64,000 bases of DNA from Conchocele bisecta (taxonomy: Eukaryota > Mollusca > Bivalvia > Lucinida > Thyasiridae): contig CM055274.1 in assembly GCA_029237695.1 (NCBI GenBank), positions 70,918,828 to 70,982,827 on the forward strand, in the 5' to 3' direction. A model generated the notes under the pieces. That model did not search any database, had not been told where the DNA came from, and saw nothing but the letters and a program-made list of their open reading frames with translations. Positions 11,214 through 20,399 of the stretch are shown here, in pieces (position 1 is the first letter of the stretch; the number at the start of each line of letters is the position of its first letter). The translations under genes were made by a program, and so were the position numbers.

Positions 11214-11668
11214 TTGTTTATTGTTTTTTTGTTGTTTTATTTTTTTTTTGGGGGGGGGGGGGGTTGGTATACTGGAGTCAGGTTGTCCGTTCGTCCGTCC
11301 GTTCGTCCGTCCTTTATAACTTCACTTCCTTCATCGAACATTCTTAATATTTCACCCATGCATTCCTCTAAGGACAAATCCACAACCGTCCAACCCCCGC
11401 TGATCCCGAGGTCAAGGTCACATACTTCACAAAGCTTAACATCAGATAAATATGTTATAACTTCATTGAACATTCTTAATATTTCACCCATGCATTCCTC
11501 TAAGGCTCTACTATCATGCTGTGACAAATACATAACCGTCCAAACCCAGCTGATCCCTAGGTCAAGGTCACAGGCCCACAGACTTGGAGAAAATATACAT
11601 CTTTAGTTTTAGGGGTACCTGGGCCCACGCGGGGGTATTCCGTAAGCATCGCTTACTGACAAATCTAG
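11214..11668 (+). mobile_element. Helitron-like 3' end with GTCCGTCC interior
   Basis: Contains a G-run, GTTCGTCCGTCCGTTCGTCC, two copies of CATTCTTAATATTTCACCCATGC about 130 bp apart, AGGTCAAGGTCACAG, and a 3' hairpin GTAAGCATCGCTTAC followed by TGACAAATCTAG and T. The hairpin plus CTAG plus T matches a Helitron 3' end. The 5' end is not clear, and the G-run may mark it. Confidence 0.55.
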
Positions 11669-13800
11669 TTTAATACATTAAATGAGCACTCGTGTAACCT
11701 CTATATATAACACAGCTGACATTCATTAAGTTTGTCTTCCTATAGTACACCCTCAACACACCGTACAACGTGTTGTCGTCTGCTCATGGAAGTCATGTTT
11801 ACTCGAGAACGTGCTATTAATATGTACATGTATGAGTCGATATGTCGCACATCCTTTGACTAATGGTAGTTCTGCCCAGTAAACAAAGGCATCGCTATCA
11901 CTAAGGTAATCCCCTCGCTGGCAGCCTTGATTATACAAAAAAATTGAGCTCATTTGCCTTACAAGCAAGGTAAACAGTGGCATTGGTCTTTGGCGGTCTG
12001 ACGTGGGCCGTATGCAAAACAAAGCACCATCCATAGACACACATTGTGGTAAAATATTATCAAAATTGGTGAAGCGGTTCATCAGTCATTGAAAAAATAA
12101 ACACGTACGCACGTACGTACGCACATGTGCTAGCGCTATAGTATATCCCATAATGCCTATCGGCGAGGGAATAATAATGGGACTGCATAACACGATACAC
12201 AGTCAAATTTTACACATGCAATACAGCATGGATTTATCCTTCAATTGGGTGGTCTTTACCCTTTCAATTACATACACGGGTCAGTATGTGCACACGGTGT
12301 TGGTAGTGCTGTCCTAACTCTCGGACCCAATGTGAAATTTTCTGGGTTTGGGCCCTTTTAGTAATACACTTTCACCTCTAAATAGCCAACATTCAATGTG
12401 GCGTTCTCATGTTAATGTTTGAACTATTTCATTAATGAGAAAATGCGATTTGTTGAGAACTGAACAATAATGACAAATGCTGCAGATCCTGATGAGACGG
12501 CTCGCAAGGAGCCGGATGACCTGGATCTACAGTGTTTGCACATGTTGACTATATAGTATGTATGATTGAAATGGTGAAACATTACAATGATAGTTTGATA
12601 CACTTGTATCTTATGATTGAACCCCACCCCAGGCTCGCTAAGGCACAGCGCTGTGTACATATGTCCGGGTGAGGTGGTCCGTTATGTAGCGAGCCAACTC
12701 GTCAGGATATACAGTGTTTGTCAGTCGTTTCAGAAAACAGACGCACACACAAGCACACCTTTTTAAGGATTGGCTATATATAATATGACCTTTTGTTTCA
12801 AATGTAGTAGAAGCATACATGTGACTGAATATCTGTATTATATATTATATCAAGTATATCTGACCCTGTTCTTCGTAGAGTATATTATACAGAGCATTGA
12901 GTTGTCATCTCCACTATTTTAGTTTGTACATGCCATCGGACAGTTTCACCACTTGGAACGTTTGACAAGTACAGTAAATAATATGGCAGCAAATCGAATA
13001 AAAGTTGGTGTAATATATCCCAGATATATAGAATGACAACGTCCTATAAATATTATTTCAACAGACTACACAAAACGCTAGATATCTGAGCTTTACTACC
13101 ATCACTCACAAAATATACAAATAGACACATTTTCCATGTGTAAAATGTCCAACTAATGCACTGTCTATTATTAGAAGTACATCTGACACAGGTAAAAGCC
13201 ATATTTACTCGCATAGCAGGCAAGTAGACAGTAGTAACAATACACTCGGATAACTGCTTACAAGTCAGTTTGAATCAAGACAGTATGTATGGTAATACAG
13301 GTATATATCTATATCACTGTGTATTGTTCTTACTGTTACACAGTCTTTACTGATTTCTCAAACATTTTAACAAAGGGTCAACAAACCCTTCATATATCAG
13401 ACTTTGTATACAAATTTGATGAAAACAAGGCATAGCACGCTGTTGTCTGATGTATCCCCATCATGTTGCACCAAATTGTATTCATGTGTTTGTCATATTA
13501 TTAGTGGTATGTATCAAACGCAGTAAGAGGTAAAATTGGCCGATGGCTTGTACACACTAAGATGGCCGACATGGCAACACCATGCACTGTGTGGGATATA
13601 GTAAGAAGAAAATGTTCACATGTATGTTATGCATATATCCCTTCACATGTACGAAGCAATTATGCATGAATAATTGGATTATCAGGGGGCCCACGGGTCC
13701 TTAATATGACATAATTAAAAATATAATCTTGAATAGTACCGGTAAGCTATTTACAATATAAATGGATTAGTAATAATTGGAGGTTTAATGAAGGAATACA
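11669..13800. other. Non-coding, palindromic MITE core near 12478-12545
   Basis: At 12478-12545 the arms GCAGATCCTGATGAGACGGC and GCCGGATGACCTGGATCTAC are inverted around CTCGCAAGGAG. An ACGTACGCACGTACGT microsatellite lies near 12101. The open frame at 11753-12082 (-) has no recognisable domain. The 12.9-13.8 kb stretch shows nothing definable. Confidence 0.45.
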
Positions 13801-14011
13801 ATCATGGGCTGTTGCATTTACTGTGGTATGGCAAGCACACACATTTGGTCTTGCTTTGTTCTGAGTACATAACTCTAATTAAATTTCATTACATTGCACT
13901 ACAACCTGTTGCTTATAACGCGGAATATGTGCAGTTAGGCCCTGTTTAAAGTGTGTCGAGTCCGTAAGATTTCAAGCACAAGTTAAACAGACAAACGCAA
14001 CAGCCCATGAT
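13801..14011. mobile_element. MITE with ATCATGGGCTGTTGC ends
   Basis: The left end ATCATGGGCTGTTGCATTTA and the right end AAACGCAACAGCCCATGAT are inverted. Related arms occur at 55963-56100 (TTGGCTGTTGCGTTTACTG). No coding content. Confidence 0.7.
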
Positions 14012-14429
14012 TTTACTTATTTATATTTATGCTGATATATTAACATAGTAGATTCGATCATAACCTTATTACAGGGGAGGGGGGGGGGGGATCTTGAAGT
14101 AACACTGCATACACACATGACTAAACCATGTACCTCACCAAATACTCCTAGCTAGCTGGGTTGAGGTGAATGCACCGTTCCGGTTTGACAACCGCTTTCA
14201 CTTGAACCACCTTTTGTACACACACGGAGAAAAGCTACCCACATAGTTTATAACCAGATCAACAATGCGGTAGCCTATTAAACGTGTAGTCTATGTAGGA
14301 CAGTATATGCTAGTAAACAACGCATGGTCGCCTTTGTCGTGATAGGTAATGACTATGAAATAACTGAAACGATTAGATGTAAAAATGTACGTGTAACACC
14401 GGACTTGTAAGTAAATGTTTACTTTTAAA

Positions 14430-14512
14430 GTGTAATGTTTTTATGTATATAATACAGTATTCGGTGCAATGCCCGCCAAACCGATCCCCACATGGTGTTT
14501 AATAAATCGGAA
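14430..14512 (+). repeat. Dispersed 80-bp repeat, copy 1
   Basis: ATAATACAGTATTCGGTGCA ... CCGCCAAACCGATCC ... CACATGGTGTTTAATAA recurs almost identically at 35527-35601. Confidence 0.75.
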
Positions 14513-14873
14513 TTTAAATGATAAAATGTAATTATAATCTAAAAGTTGGTACAACTATACATACACATAGTTGCACATGCAATATTTTTCCAGTTGAGCC
14601 GAATGTTACTCGTTGCATTATGATGGCGATATGTATATTCATTTGCGAACTACTGTCACATGATCTACGTGTAGAATACGATGTGCACATTGTACGTTTT
14701 CGACTGGTAAGTTTCGTTGACTATATTTATGCTGTTAAGCACATTGTTCATTCGACTGACCACTTTTGATTTTTACGTAGAGCAGATTCAGTGTTCCTAC
14801 TCAACGGGAAAATCTCGCCGTTAAATTAGTCACGTGATCAAACAAGATGTACTGGGGATGTAGCGTTCGTTTA

Positions 14874-15105
14874 TGAGACTGAGAAATGGGGCTTATAGGA
14901 TTTATGACCAGTGCAGCTCCTGATCAACATTCATATAGCCTGATAACGATCTATATTCTTTGTTAGAAGTATGACGACGAATATTTCATTGGTGGAATGG
15001 CGAACAGTGCAGATCCTGATCAGACTGCGGATGCATAGGTTGATCTGGATCTACACTGGTTGCAGAACGCACAAACCCCATTTCTCCAGTCACAGCCACA
15101 TAGTA
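14874..15105. mobile_element. MITE of the GGAGAAATGGGGCTTAT family
   Basis: GAGAAATGGGGCTTATAGGA at the left and CCCCATTTCTCCAGTCACAG at the right are inverted. Inner text GGAATGGCGAACAGTGCAG and TGATCAGACTGCGGATGC matches the other copies. Confidence 0.7.
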
Positions 15106-15134
15106 TGTATATACGATCGCGATATGTATCGTAT

Positions 15135-15545
15135 CGTCCCAATGCGTGGTTGGTTGGGAGCATGCGAAGTGTAAAATTAACGGCAGGATCCATCCTTTCC
15201 GGAATCCCGATCTACCTGGTTTGGCCCTCAGGTACGTTTATCGCCTTCTGGTACTTGAGTTGAATCCGGTTATACCCCATTTTAAGAGTAGTGTGATTAG
15301 TACTAACCATATCACTTTTAGGGGCCAGGGCTAAGTGACTCTGGGGTGTTTAGGACCTGGTAAAAGGTCAGGTTATTATAAGTTCAGGACTGAATATATA
15401 TTATTGTAAATATTCAGTTCTGATTTTGGGCTTTTCCCCCGACCACAACAGGTGACATACGAGACTTGACCCCGTTGACCCGGCCTAAAATTACATTGGC
15501 TGTTGACAGGCCGTTAAACACCATCAATCAAGCAATCAATCATAT
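15135..15545 (+). mobile_element. Retroposon-like repeat ending GGCCGTTAAACACC
   Basis: Shares blocks with 47735-48145: GGGAGCATGCGA, CCGGAATCCCGA, AGGTCAGGTTATT, and the 3' end ATTGGCTGTTGACAGGCCGT followed by TAAACACCATCAATCAAGCA. The simple-repeat tail suggests a SINE or RTE-type LINE tail. No coding frame survives. Confidence 0.55.
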
Positions 15546-16019
15546 CGTCCCAGCCCTACCTAATACTTGTTATTGGTTTTGCACAACATATAAGAGGGAC
15601 ATTACTTTGATTTTTAGAATCTTGTTTATTCATTCAGAAAATGTGAATAAAGTTTATTCATCATGAAATTGTTTTATTATACATCTATAAATTGACACCA
15701 TTCAATGGCCGATAGTAGAGAGTTTTCGTTCCTAGTTAGATGGCGCCTCGTGCCACAGGTCAATGTGAAACTGAGTAGTATATAGGGAGTCTGTTCGTTA
15801 CCGCGACATGTCAGAGAAGAAGTGAAAACAATGGGGCCCCTAATAGGTATAAAAAAAATCGAAATTTTCGTGTTAAATTAAACGAAATAGAATGCCCCTA
15901 AAAGTAAAACGGAAATAATTAAATATTAAAAATCTATAAATAGAATACGCCCACTTGAACATAACAATTTTAAGAAACATATCAATTAATTAATTATTAT
16001 TCGTTCTCGAATAAATTTA

Positions 16020-16044
16020 TATTATAATATACAGGAGTATAAAA
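16020..16044 (+). promoter_or_regulatory. AT-rich box upstream of the small basic ORF
   Basis: ATATACAG at 16027-16034 lies 10 bp before the ATG. The same ATATACAG lies 15 bp before the ATG of the ORF at 19170. It may be a shared promoter or leader element of the PolB element. Weak support: two occurrences in AT-rich DNA. Confidence 0.25.
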
Positions 16045-16482
16045 ATGTCAGATATCGATACAAAAATTATGAGAGTACCTAGCCCTAAGTTATCTCGCAA
16101 ACTGATTAGCGATAAAAGGGGTGTAAATCCATCTAAAAGTTCTTCTCCTAGAATTAGGGAATTAAGATCAGAATTAATTAGAATGGGTACACCTTTTTCA
16201 AATAGGTTAAGGGAAAGGGGATTAACCGCTTTAATAAATAAGGAAAAAAATACAGAATTTATGAAGAGAATGTCTCGTGCAATGTCTCGTGGGGTATTTA
16301 AGGGTGTGGAAAAAAAGAATATAGAAAAGATAGCGCAGAATTTAGCCGATGAGGCTTCCCTCAGTCTTCGAAGTAGAAATATTGGTAAACCTCAAAAACG
16401 AGTACAGAAAGCTTGGTTGTTACAGCAGTTAATAGAGGAAGGTAGTGAAATATTAGAAGATTCCAAACAAAAAGAAAAATAA
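16045..16482 (+). CDS. Small basic protein of the PolB element (145 aa), unknown function
   Basis: I do not recognise this protein. It is lysine/arginine-rich, starting MSDIDTKIMRVPSPKLSRK with several SP/PS motifs in the first 50 residues, which suggests a flexible basic tail. From about residue 55 it is probably helical (LRERGLTALINKEKN, then VEKKNIEKIAQNLADEA), and it ends in an acidic-basic tail (SEILEDSKQKEK). The ATG follows a TATAATATACAGGAGTATAA stretch. The gene precedes the polymerase by about 70 bp, so co-expression is plausible. A DNA-binding, terminal-protein or structural role is possible but not shown. The frame is intact here, and the N-terminally truncated reverse copy (27192-27612) is almost identical. 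Confidence 0.7.
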   Translation: MSDIDTKIMRVPSPKLSRKLISDKRGVNPSKSSSPRIRELRSELIRMGTPFSNRLRERGLTALINKEKNTEFMKRMSRAMSRGVFKGVEKKNIEKIAQNLADEASLSLRSRNIGKPQKRVQKAWLLQQLIEEGSEILEDSKQKEK

Positions 16483-17252
16483 GTAGTAAAAGGACGTAGG
16501 CTAACTACAATAACCTTGAAAAGAAAACTTCAAACAAATAATACAAAAAGGATAATGGGGGAGTTAGAACCTTTATTAACCGATAGTTTCTATCTAAGAT
16601 TCTCATTTTCTTACAAATTAATTCACCAAGAGCCAAGAGCCAAGAGACGGAAGAGGAAAGCTGGCAACGTTGGTATTTTATAAAAATTTAACCGGAAGTC
16701 CGTGGTTCAGGGAATACGATGAAGTTGGGGAGTGGATTAACAGGCAGGAAGAGCACAGATTGAACATAGATACAATAGATAGGCCAAATACAAAATGGAG
16801 ATTCGTAAGGTGGATGGGGGTGAGTGTTAAAATAGTTTATGGAACAGCGACAAGGGGATATGAAATTCCTAAAGGAGATACCGGAATGAAATCTGGAAAA
16901 GTGGCGGGGGGTCGAATGCCGGAGTGGTTGCGTTGTAAGAAAGGAATGAAGCCCCTGGATAGTTTCAATGATGATCTTTGTTTGTTCAGATGTTTAGCTC
17001 TCCACACATTGAAGCTTAGAGCCGATAGATTTTTAACGTTGACCAAAGAGCTCCAGCAGCAGTATTTACAGTTTTGTAAATCACGTAAATTACCGAAACC
17101 CGAAGGGCCCATATTATTTGAGGATATCAAGAAAATAGAAGAGTGTTTTAAAATAGGTATTGATGCGTACGAACCTACAGAAGAGGGAACATGGTATTTA
17201 AGAAAAGTAGCCGCACATTACGATAAGATTGGTAGTAAAAAAATGAAAATAG

Positions 17253-17287
17253 GTATATATATAACGATCACGCCTTTCTCATTACAG
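17253..17287 (+). other. 35-nt GT...AG segment between two polB frames
   Basis: GTATATATATAACG ... TTTCTCATTACAG lies exactly where the N-terminal frame ends and the finger frame begins. Both copies have it (23145-23179 in reverse). Skipping it would put the two frames in register. It is shorter than normal animal introns, so a frameshift site or an ancestral lesion is equally possible. Confidence 0.35.
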
Positions 17288-17289
17288 AT

Positions 17290-17721
17290 ATGAATAAAGC
17301 TGCTGACAATAATTATTGCTGTTTTAGTTGTAAACAACGCTTCACAAAGGTCAGTAATTTAACCCGGCACGCATTGACTTGTATGAAGGGATTGACTAAA
17401 GTGTCGTGTAAAGGGGAAAAAATAGATCGGCCAGTATCAGCGTTCGAAAGAGCGTTCTATCCAAAACCCTGTTGCAGCAAGAAATCCATTAGTTGGATAA
17501 AATCTATACCAGGTCCCCACATTCACACTGCAGTATGCGGCCATGGCGGAGAAAGAATAATTGCGGGAGCCCCAGTGGATGGGTATTGCCCTATGACTGA
17601 TACCGTTTATCAATTTCACGGCTGTTATTGGCACAGATGTCCCAAACATTGTAAAGATTATCAAAATAAGCTTAGAAGGTCCAACGAAAGAGACGAAGCG
17701 ATTGAGGGTAAGTGTAAATGA
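17290..17721 (+). other. Zinc-finger and nuclease-like segment of left PolB
   Basis: This open frame begins at an ATG that overlaps the stop of the preceding frame (ATATGA). It shows a C2H2-like finger near residues 10-31 (CCFSCKQRFTK ... RHALTC). It also shows a segment near residues 96-124 (PVDGYCPMTD, YQFHGCYWHRCPKHC) of the type seen before the exonuclease domain in many invertebrate mobile-element PolB proteins and resembling very-short-patch-repair-type nucleases. The frame stops at the 17719 TGA, where the right copy has TTA, so this is one piece of polB rather than a separate gene. The nuclease likeness is from memory and untested. The right copy lacks this segment. Confidence 0.6.
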
Positions 17722-18989
17722 GTAATTATTTTTGAATGCGAGTATGATGAAATGTGTAAACCTGAGGACGTAGAGGAGCTCGAAAAACCTCTTACAATAA
17801 TTTATCCGTATCATATAGTATACGATTTTGAAGAGTATTTAGACGGAAGTAAAGAAAAACGGAACCCCACTAAAGATTTGGAGTTTATAAACGAACATGT
17901 ACCAATAAGTGTTAGTATAGGAGCTACTCTATCCAACAGTATAACTCACATATGTGATACTTCTCCAAAACAATTAGTAACCCGATTTATGGCGGAGGTT
18001 AAAAGGAGGGGAGATAGCGTTCGAGAGACCGTGGGGAGTAGCAATATATATGGGTACCCTGCAGACATGGAGTACCTTTACACTTCTCAGCAGCGTGAAA
18101 TCACCCGTTGGATTTCCCAAGTCCCAGTAATTGGATTCAATTCCAGTAATTACGATCTTAATTTAATAAAGAAGCATTTAGTTGACGTTTTAACGGATAA
18201 AACCTCTAAGGTACTAGTAGGAAAGAAAGCTAATACAACCATTTTTCTATTTACCCCAGAATTTAGGTTTTTAGATGTAAAATTATATCTTGCCCCTGGT
18301 ATCGATTATGACAGATGGGTTAAGGCTGACGGATGTGAAGGTGAAAAATCCTTCTTCCCCTATGAATGGTTTGATTCCCCCGATAAACTAACTTATGAGG
18401 GGCTGCCACCGCTTAAAAATTGGACAAATAAATTAACCCCAAATAAAATGATAACCAAACAGCAGCTGGAAGAGTGCAACAACATTTATAACAAATTAAA
18501 GATGAAGTCTTTCAAAGACTGGTTAAAATACTATAACGATTTGGATGTTGGTCCCTTTTTAGAAGCTATTGGAAAAATGACAACATTTTATCAAACAAAA
18601 GGTATAGATATGTTCAAAGATGCTGTTACCTTACCAGGAGTTGCTTTACAATACATTCTCAGAGGAACAATAAAAACGCATGTTAAACCTTACCAAACAA
18701 AGGAGAGCAAGATAAATGACGCGATATGTCAGCCACTGTTTGCGATGTCTGCTAAAAAAGTATTACTATTTGCCCCATTATTAAAATGGTATTTGAAGCA
18801 CGGAATAAATTATACAGCAGGTAAGCCCTTTGAATGGTTCGTTAAAGAAGTTACTGCAGCCAGGAGAGCCGGGGGTGTTGATAGTTCCAAGTCCCCAATT
18901 GCAGATATAATGAAACTATTGGGTAACTCATGTTGTGGGAAAATGATAGAATCACCCGAAAAACACCTCAACACAACGTATACCAGACT

Positions 18990-19166
18990 ATTTTATAAAA
19001 TCTGTATTTGTTCAGCATTGTTTAGTAATTGTTTAGTAATTGTTCAGTAATATTAGTAATTGGTCCTCGAGGATTTAGTAATATGGGCACCTTGGTAAGA
19101 TCCCACCTTGTTGAACATTGTTGACTATATTTTAATATATATTTATATATACAGATTTTATAAAAT
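18990..19166. repeat. 17-bp inverted repeat at the broken end of left PolB
   Basis: ATTTTATAAAATCTGTA (18990-19006) is the perfect reverse complement of TACAGATTTTATAAAAT (19150-19166). The left arm begins 2-3 bp after polymerase homology ends and the right arm is the leader of the ORF at 19170. This suggests the break joined polymerase to an inverted piece of that leader. Confidence 0.75.
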
Positions 19167-19169
19167 AAA

Positions 19170-19508
19170 ATGTCTCAAAAAACCAAATTATCTCCCCTTG
19201 ACATTTTGAATATCCGTAATCTTCGGGGGGTTATTCCCACTGACGATGTGAAGAGAAAATATAAAATTGGTACATCCCGTCTTCGAAATATATGGGATGA
19301 TGTTGATGAAAAGGGTCTGGCTCAATTGGAAATCAATTTGAAAGATTCAATTGTACAGAATGAAAAAGAAGAGTTAAAAGAGTTAGAAAGTAATTTGAAA
19401 GAACTTTTAAAAGAAACAATTACACAAAATAGAAAAGAAAGCACAAAAGAGTTAGAAAATACTTTGAAAGAACTTTTAAATGAAACAATTACACAAAATA
19501 GAAAATAG
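19170..19508 (+). CDS. HTH plus coiled-coil small protein, truncated (112 aa)
   Basis: Residues about 8-45 (LSPLDILNIRNLRG ... KIGTSRLRNIW) match the start of the ORF at 20088 (LSKEDVIDILKSRG ... GIGQNRLTDIW) and look like a helix-turn-helix with a conserved RL..IW end. From residue 55 there are two near-identical units (ELLKETITQNRK / ELLNETITQNRK) of a heptad-like coiled coil. The frame stops at TAG 19506. Further similar text (LESILKEF) follows, and another frame near 19590-19635 would encode a hydrophobic stretch (TIAAVTGVIIM) like a membrane anchor, so the original protein was probably longer. A role as element regulator or DNA-binding factor is inferred. Confidence 0.55.
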   Translation: MSQKTKLSPLDILNIRNLRGVIPTDDVKRKYKIGTSRLRNIWDDVDEKGLAQLEINLKDSIVQNEKEELKELESNLKELLKETITQNRKESTKELENTLKELLNETITQNRK

Positions 19509-19740
19509 TTAGAAAGTATTTTAAAAGAATTTGTACTGATTAAAAAAAAAGAAGAAAGCCCTTAAAAAAGGTTGTTCGCCACATTGGTTTTACACAATAG
19601 CAGCTGTAACTGGTGTTATTATTATGTGTAAACTTAAATCTCCTCTAGATATTTTAAACCCCCTTTAGTCTGGTAGTTGAAAAAGGTAGTCGAAAACCTC
19701 ATCCATTTTTGACACGTATGTTACGTAGTTGAAAACCCCA

Positions 19741-19983
19741 TCAATTTGTGGACGTATGTCCACAGAACTTTTGTAGTATGTAGAGCTTTTTCAAATTTGC
19801 TAAAATCCTTCTTGTCTGGGGACCTAACTCTGCTTCTATACGTTCCTCAATTGGTTGAACCCCTATTTCAGGCTTTTTAAGAAATGATGAATCGGTATCA
19901 TTAGTGGATAACAGAGGTTTGACTTCTAATAGGGGGGAATCTAGATGTTATTGGTTTGCTAATTGAACTAATTGTTCATTCAT
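19741..19983 (-). pseudogene. Broken small minus-strand ORF of the PolB element
   Basis: Reading leftward from ATG 19983, after ATATAAAGGATCAGAT, the frame gives MNEQLVQLANQ, a TAA, and then continues open for about 68 codons (LLEVKPLL, PEIGVQPIEERIEAELG, RRILANLKKLY) to TGA at 19741. A single stop in an otherwise open, well-composed frame suggests a gene with one nonsense change. I do not recognise the product. It is acidic then basic and probably helical. It lies opposite the two HTH genes, in the direction of the right polymerase copy. Confidence 0.4.
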
Positions 19984-20087
19984 ATCTGATCCTTTATATA
20001 TTATTTTATTTATTATTCATTTGCGCGTATTAATTATTGAAAAAAAATATGTAGTACTATATATATATAATCTAATTTAGATTAACT

Positions 20088-20399
20088 ATGGTTAAAACAT
20101 ATCTTTCGAAAGAGGATGTAATAGATATTTTAAAGTCCCGGGGGATTATTGCTGCTTATAAGGTTAGGAAGAAGCATGGTATTGGGCAGAATCGTCTTAC
20201 AGATATATGGGAGAATGATAAATTCTTGATGCAGTTACCTAGAGATGGTTGGCCAAAGGGTACCACGGAGCCTCCACGGGTTGGCAGACCTATTAAGTTT
20301 AGCCAAATTAAAAAAATATTAAAACCTGGAACATTTTATATTGATGAGGATGGAAATGAGGGTATGATAACTAGTATTGAGCCTTATGTAGAATCATAA
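20088..20399 (+). CDS. Small HTH protein of the PolB element (103 aa)
   Basis: The N-terminal 45 residues (MVKTYLSKEDVIDILKSRG, KKHGIGQNRLTDIW) form a predicted helix-turn-helix related to that of the ORF at 19170. The second half (PPRVGRPIKFSQIKKIL, GTFYIDEDGNEGMITSIEP) carries a GRP-type basic turn as in minor-groove hooks, followed by a short beta-rich tail. The frame is intact with a clear ATG. It ends 30 bp from the 3' end of the right polymerase, which runs the other way, so the two are tail to tail as in a compact element. A transcription-control or recombinase-accessory role is possible but not shown. Confidence 0.6.
   Translation: MVKTYLSKEDVIDILKSRGIIAAYKVRKKHGIGQNRLTDIWENDKFLMQLPRDGWPKGTTEPPRVGRPIKFSQIKKILKPGTFYIDEDGNEGMITSIEPYVES

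Larger units (their letters stand above)
16555..18987 (+). pseudogene. polB: Protein-primed DNA polymerase B, left copy (broken)
   Basis: The encoded enzyme would replicate the element using a protein primer. The likely start is ATG 16555. An N-terminal part (16670-17293) is followed by a Cys/His and nuclease-like part (17290-17721), then exonuclease and palm parts (17752-18987). Visible motifs are Exo I (VYDFEEYLDG), Exo II (GFNSSNYDLNLI), Exo III (YYNDLDVGPF) and palm motif B (KLLGNSCCGK). Damage includes extra bases near 16620-16660, a TGA stop at 17719, loss of 153 codons including motif A at 18744, and loss of 9 codons near 18804. The copy ends abruptly at 18987 before motif C. It cannot encode active polymerase. 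Confidence 0.85.

Noticed and set aside
11753..12082. 109-codon minus-strand open frame
   Set aside because: Composition is not clearly protein-like and no domain is recognised; kept as non-coding.
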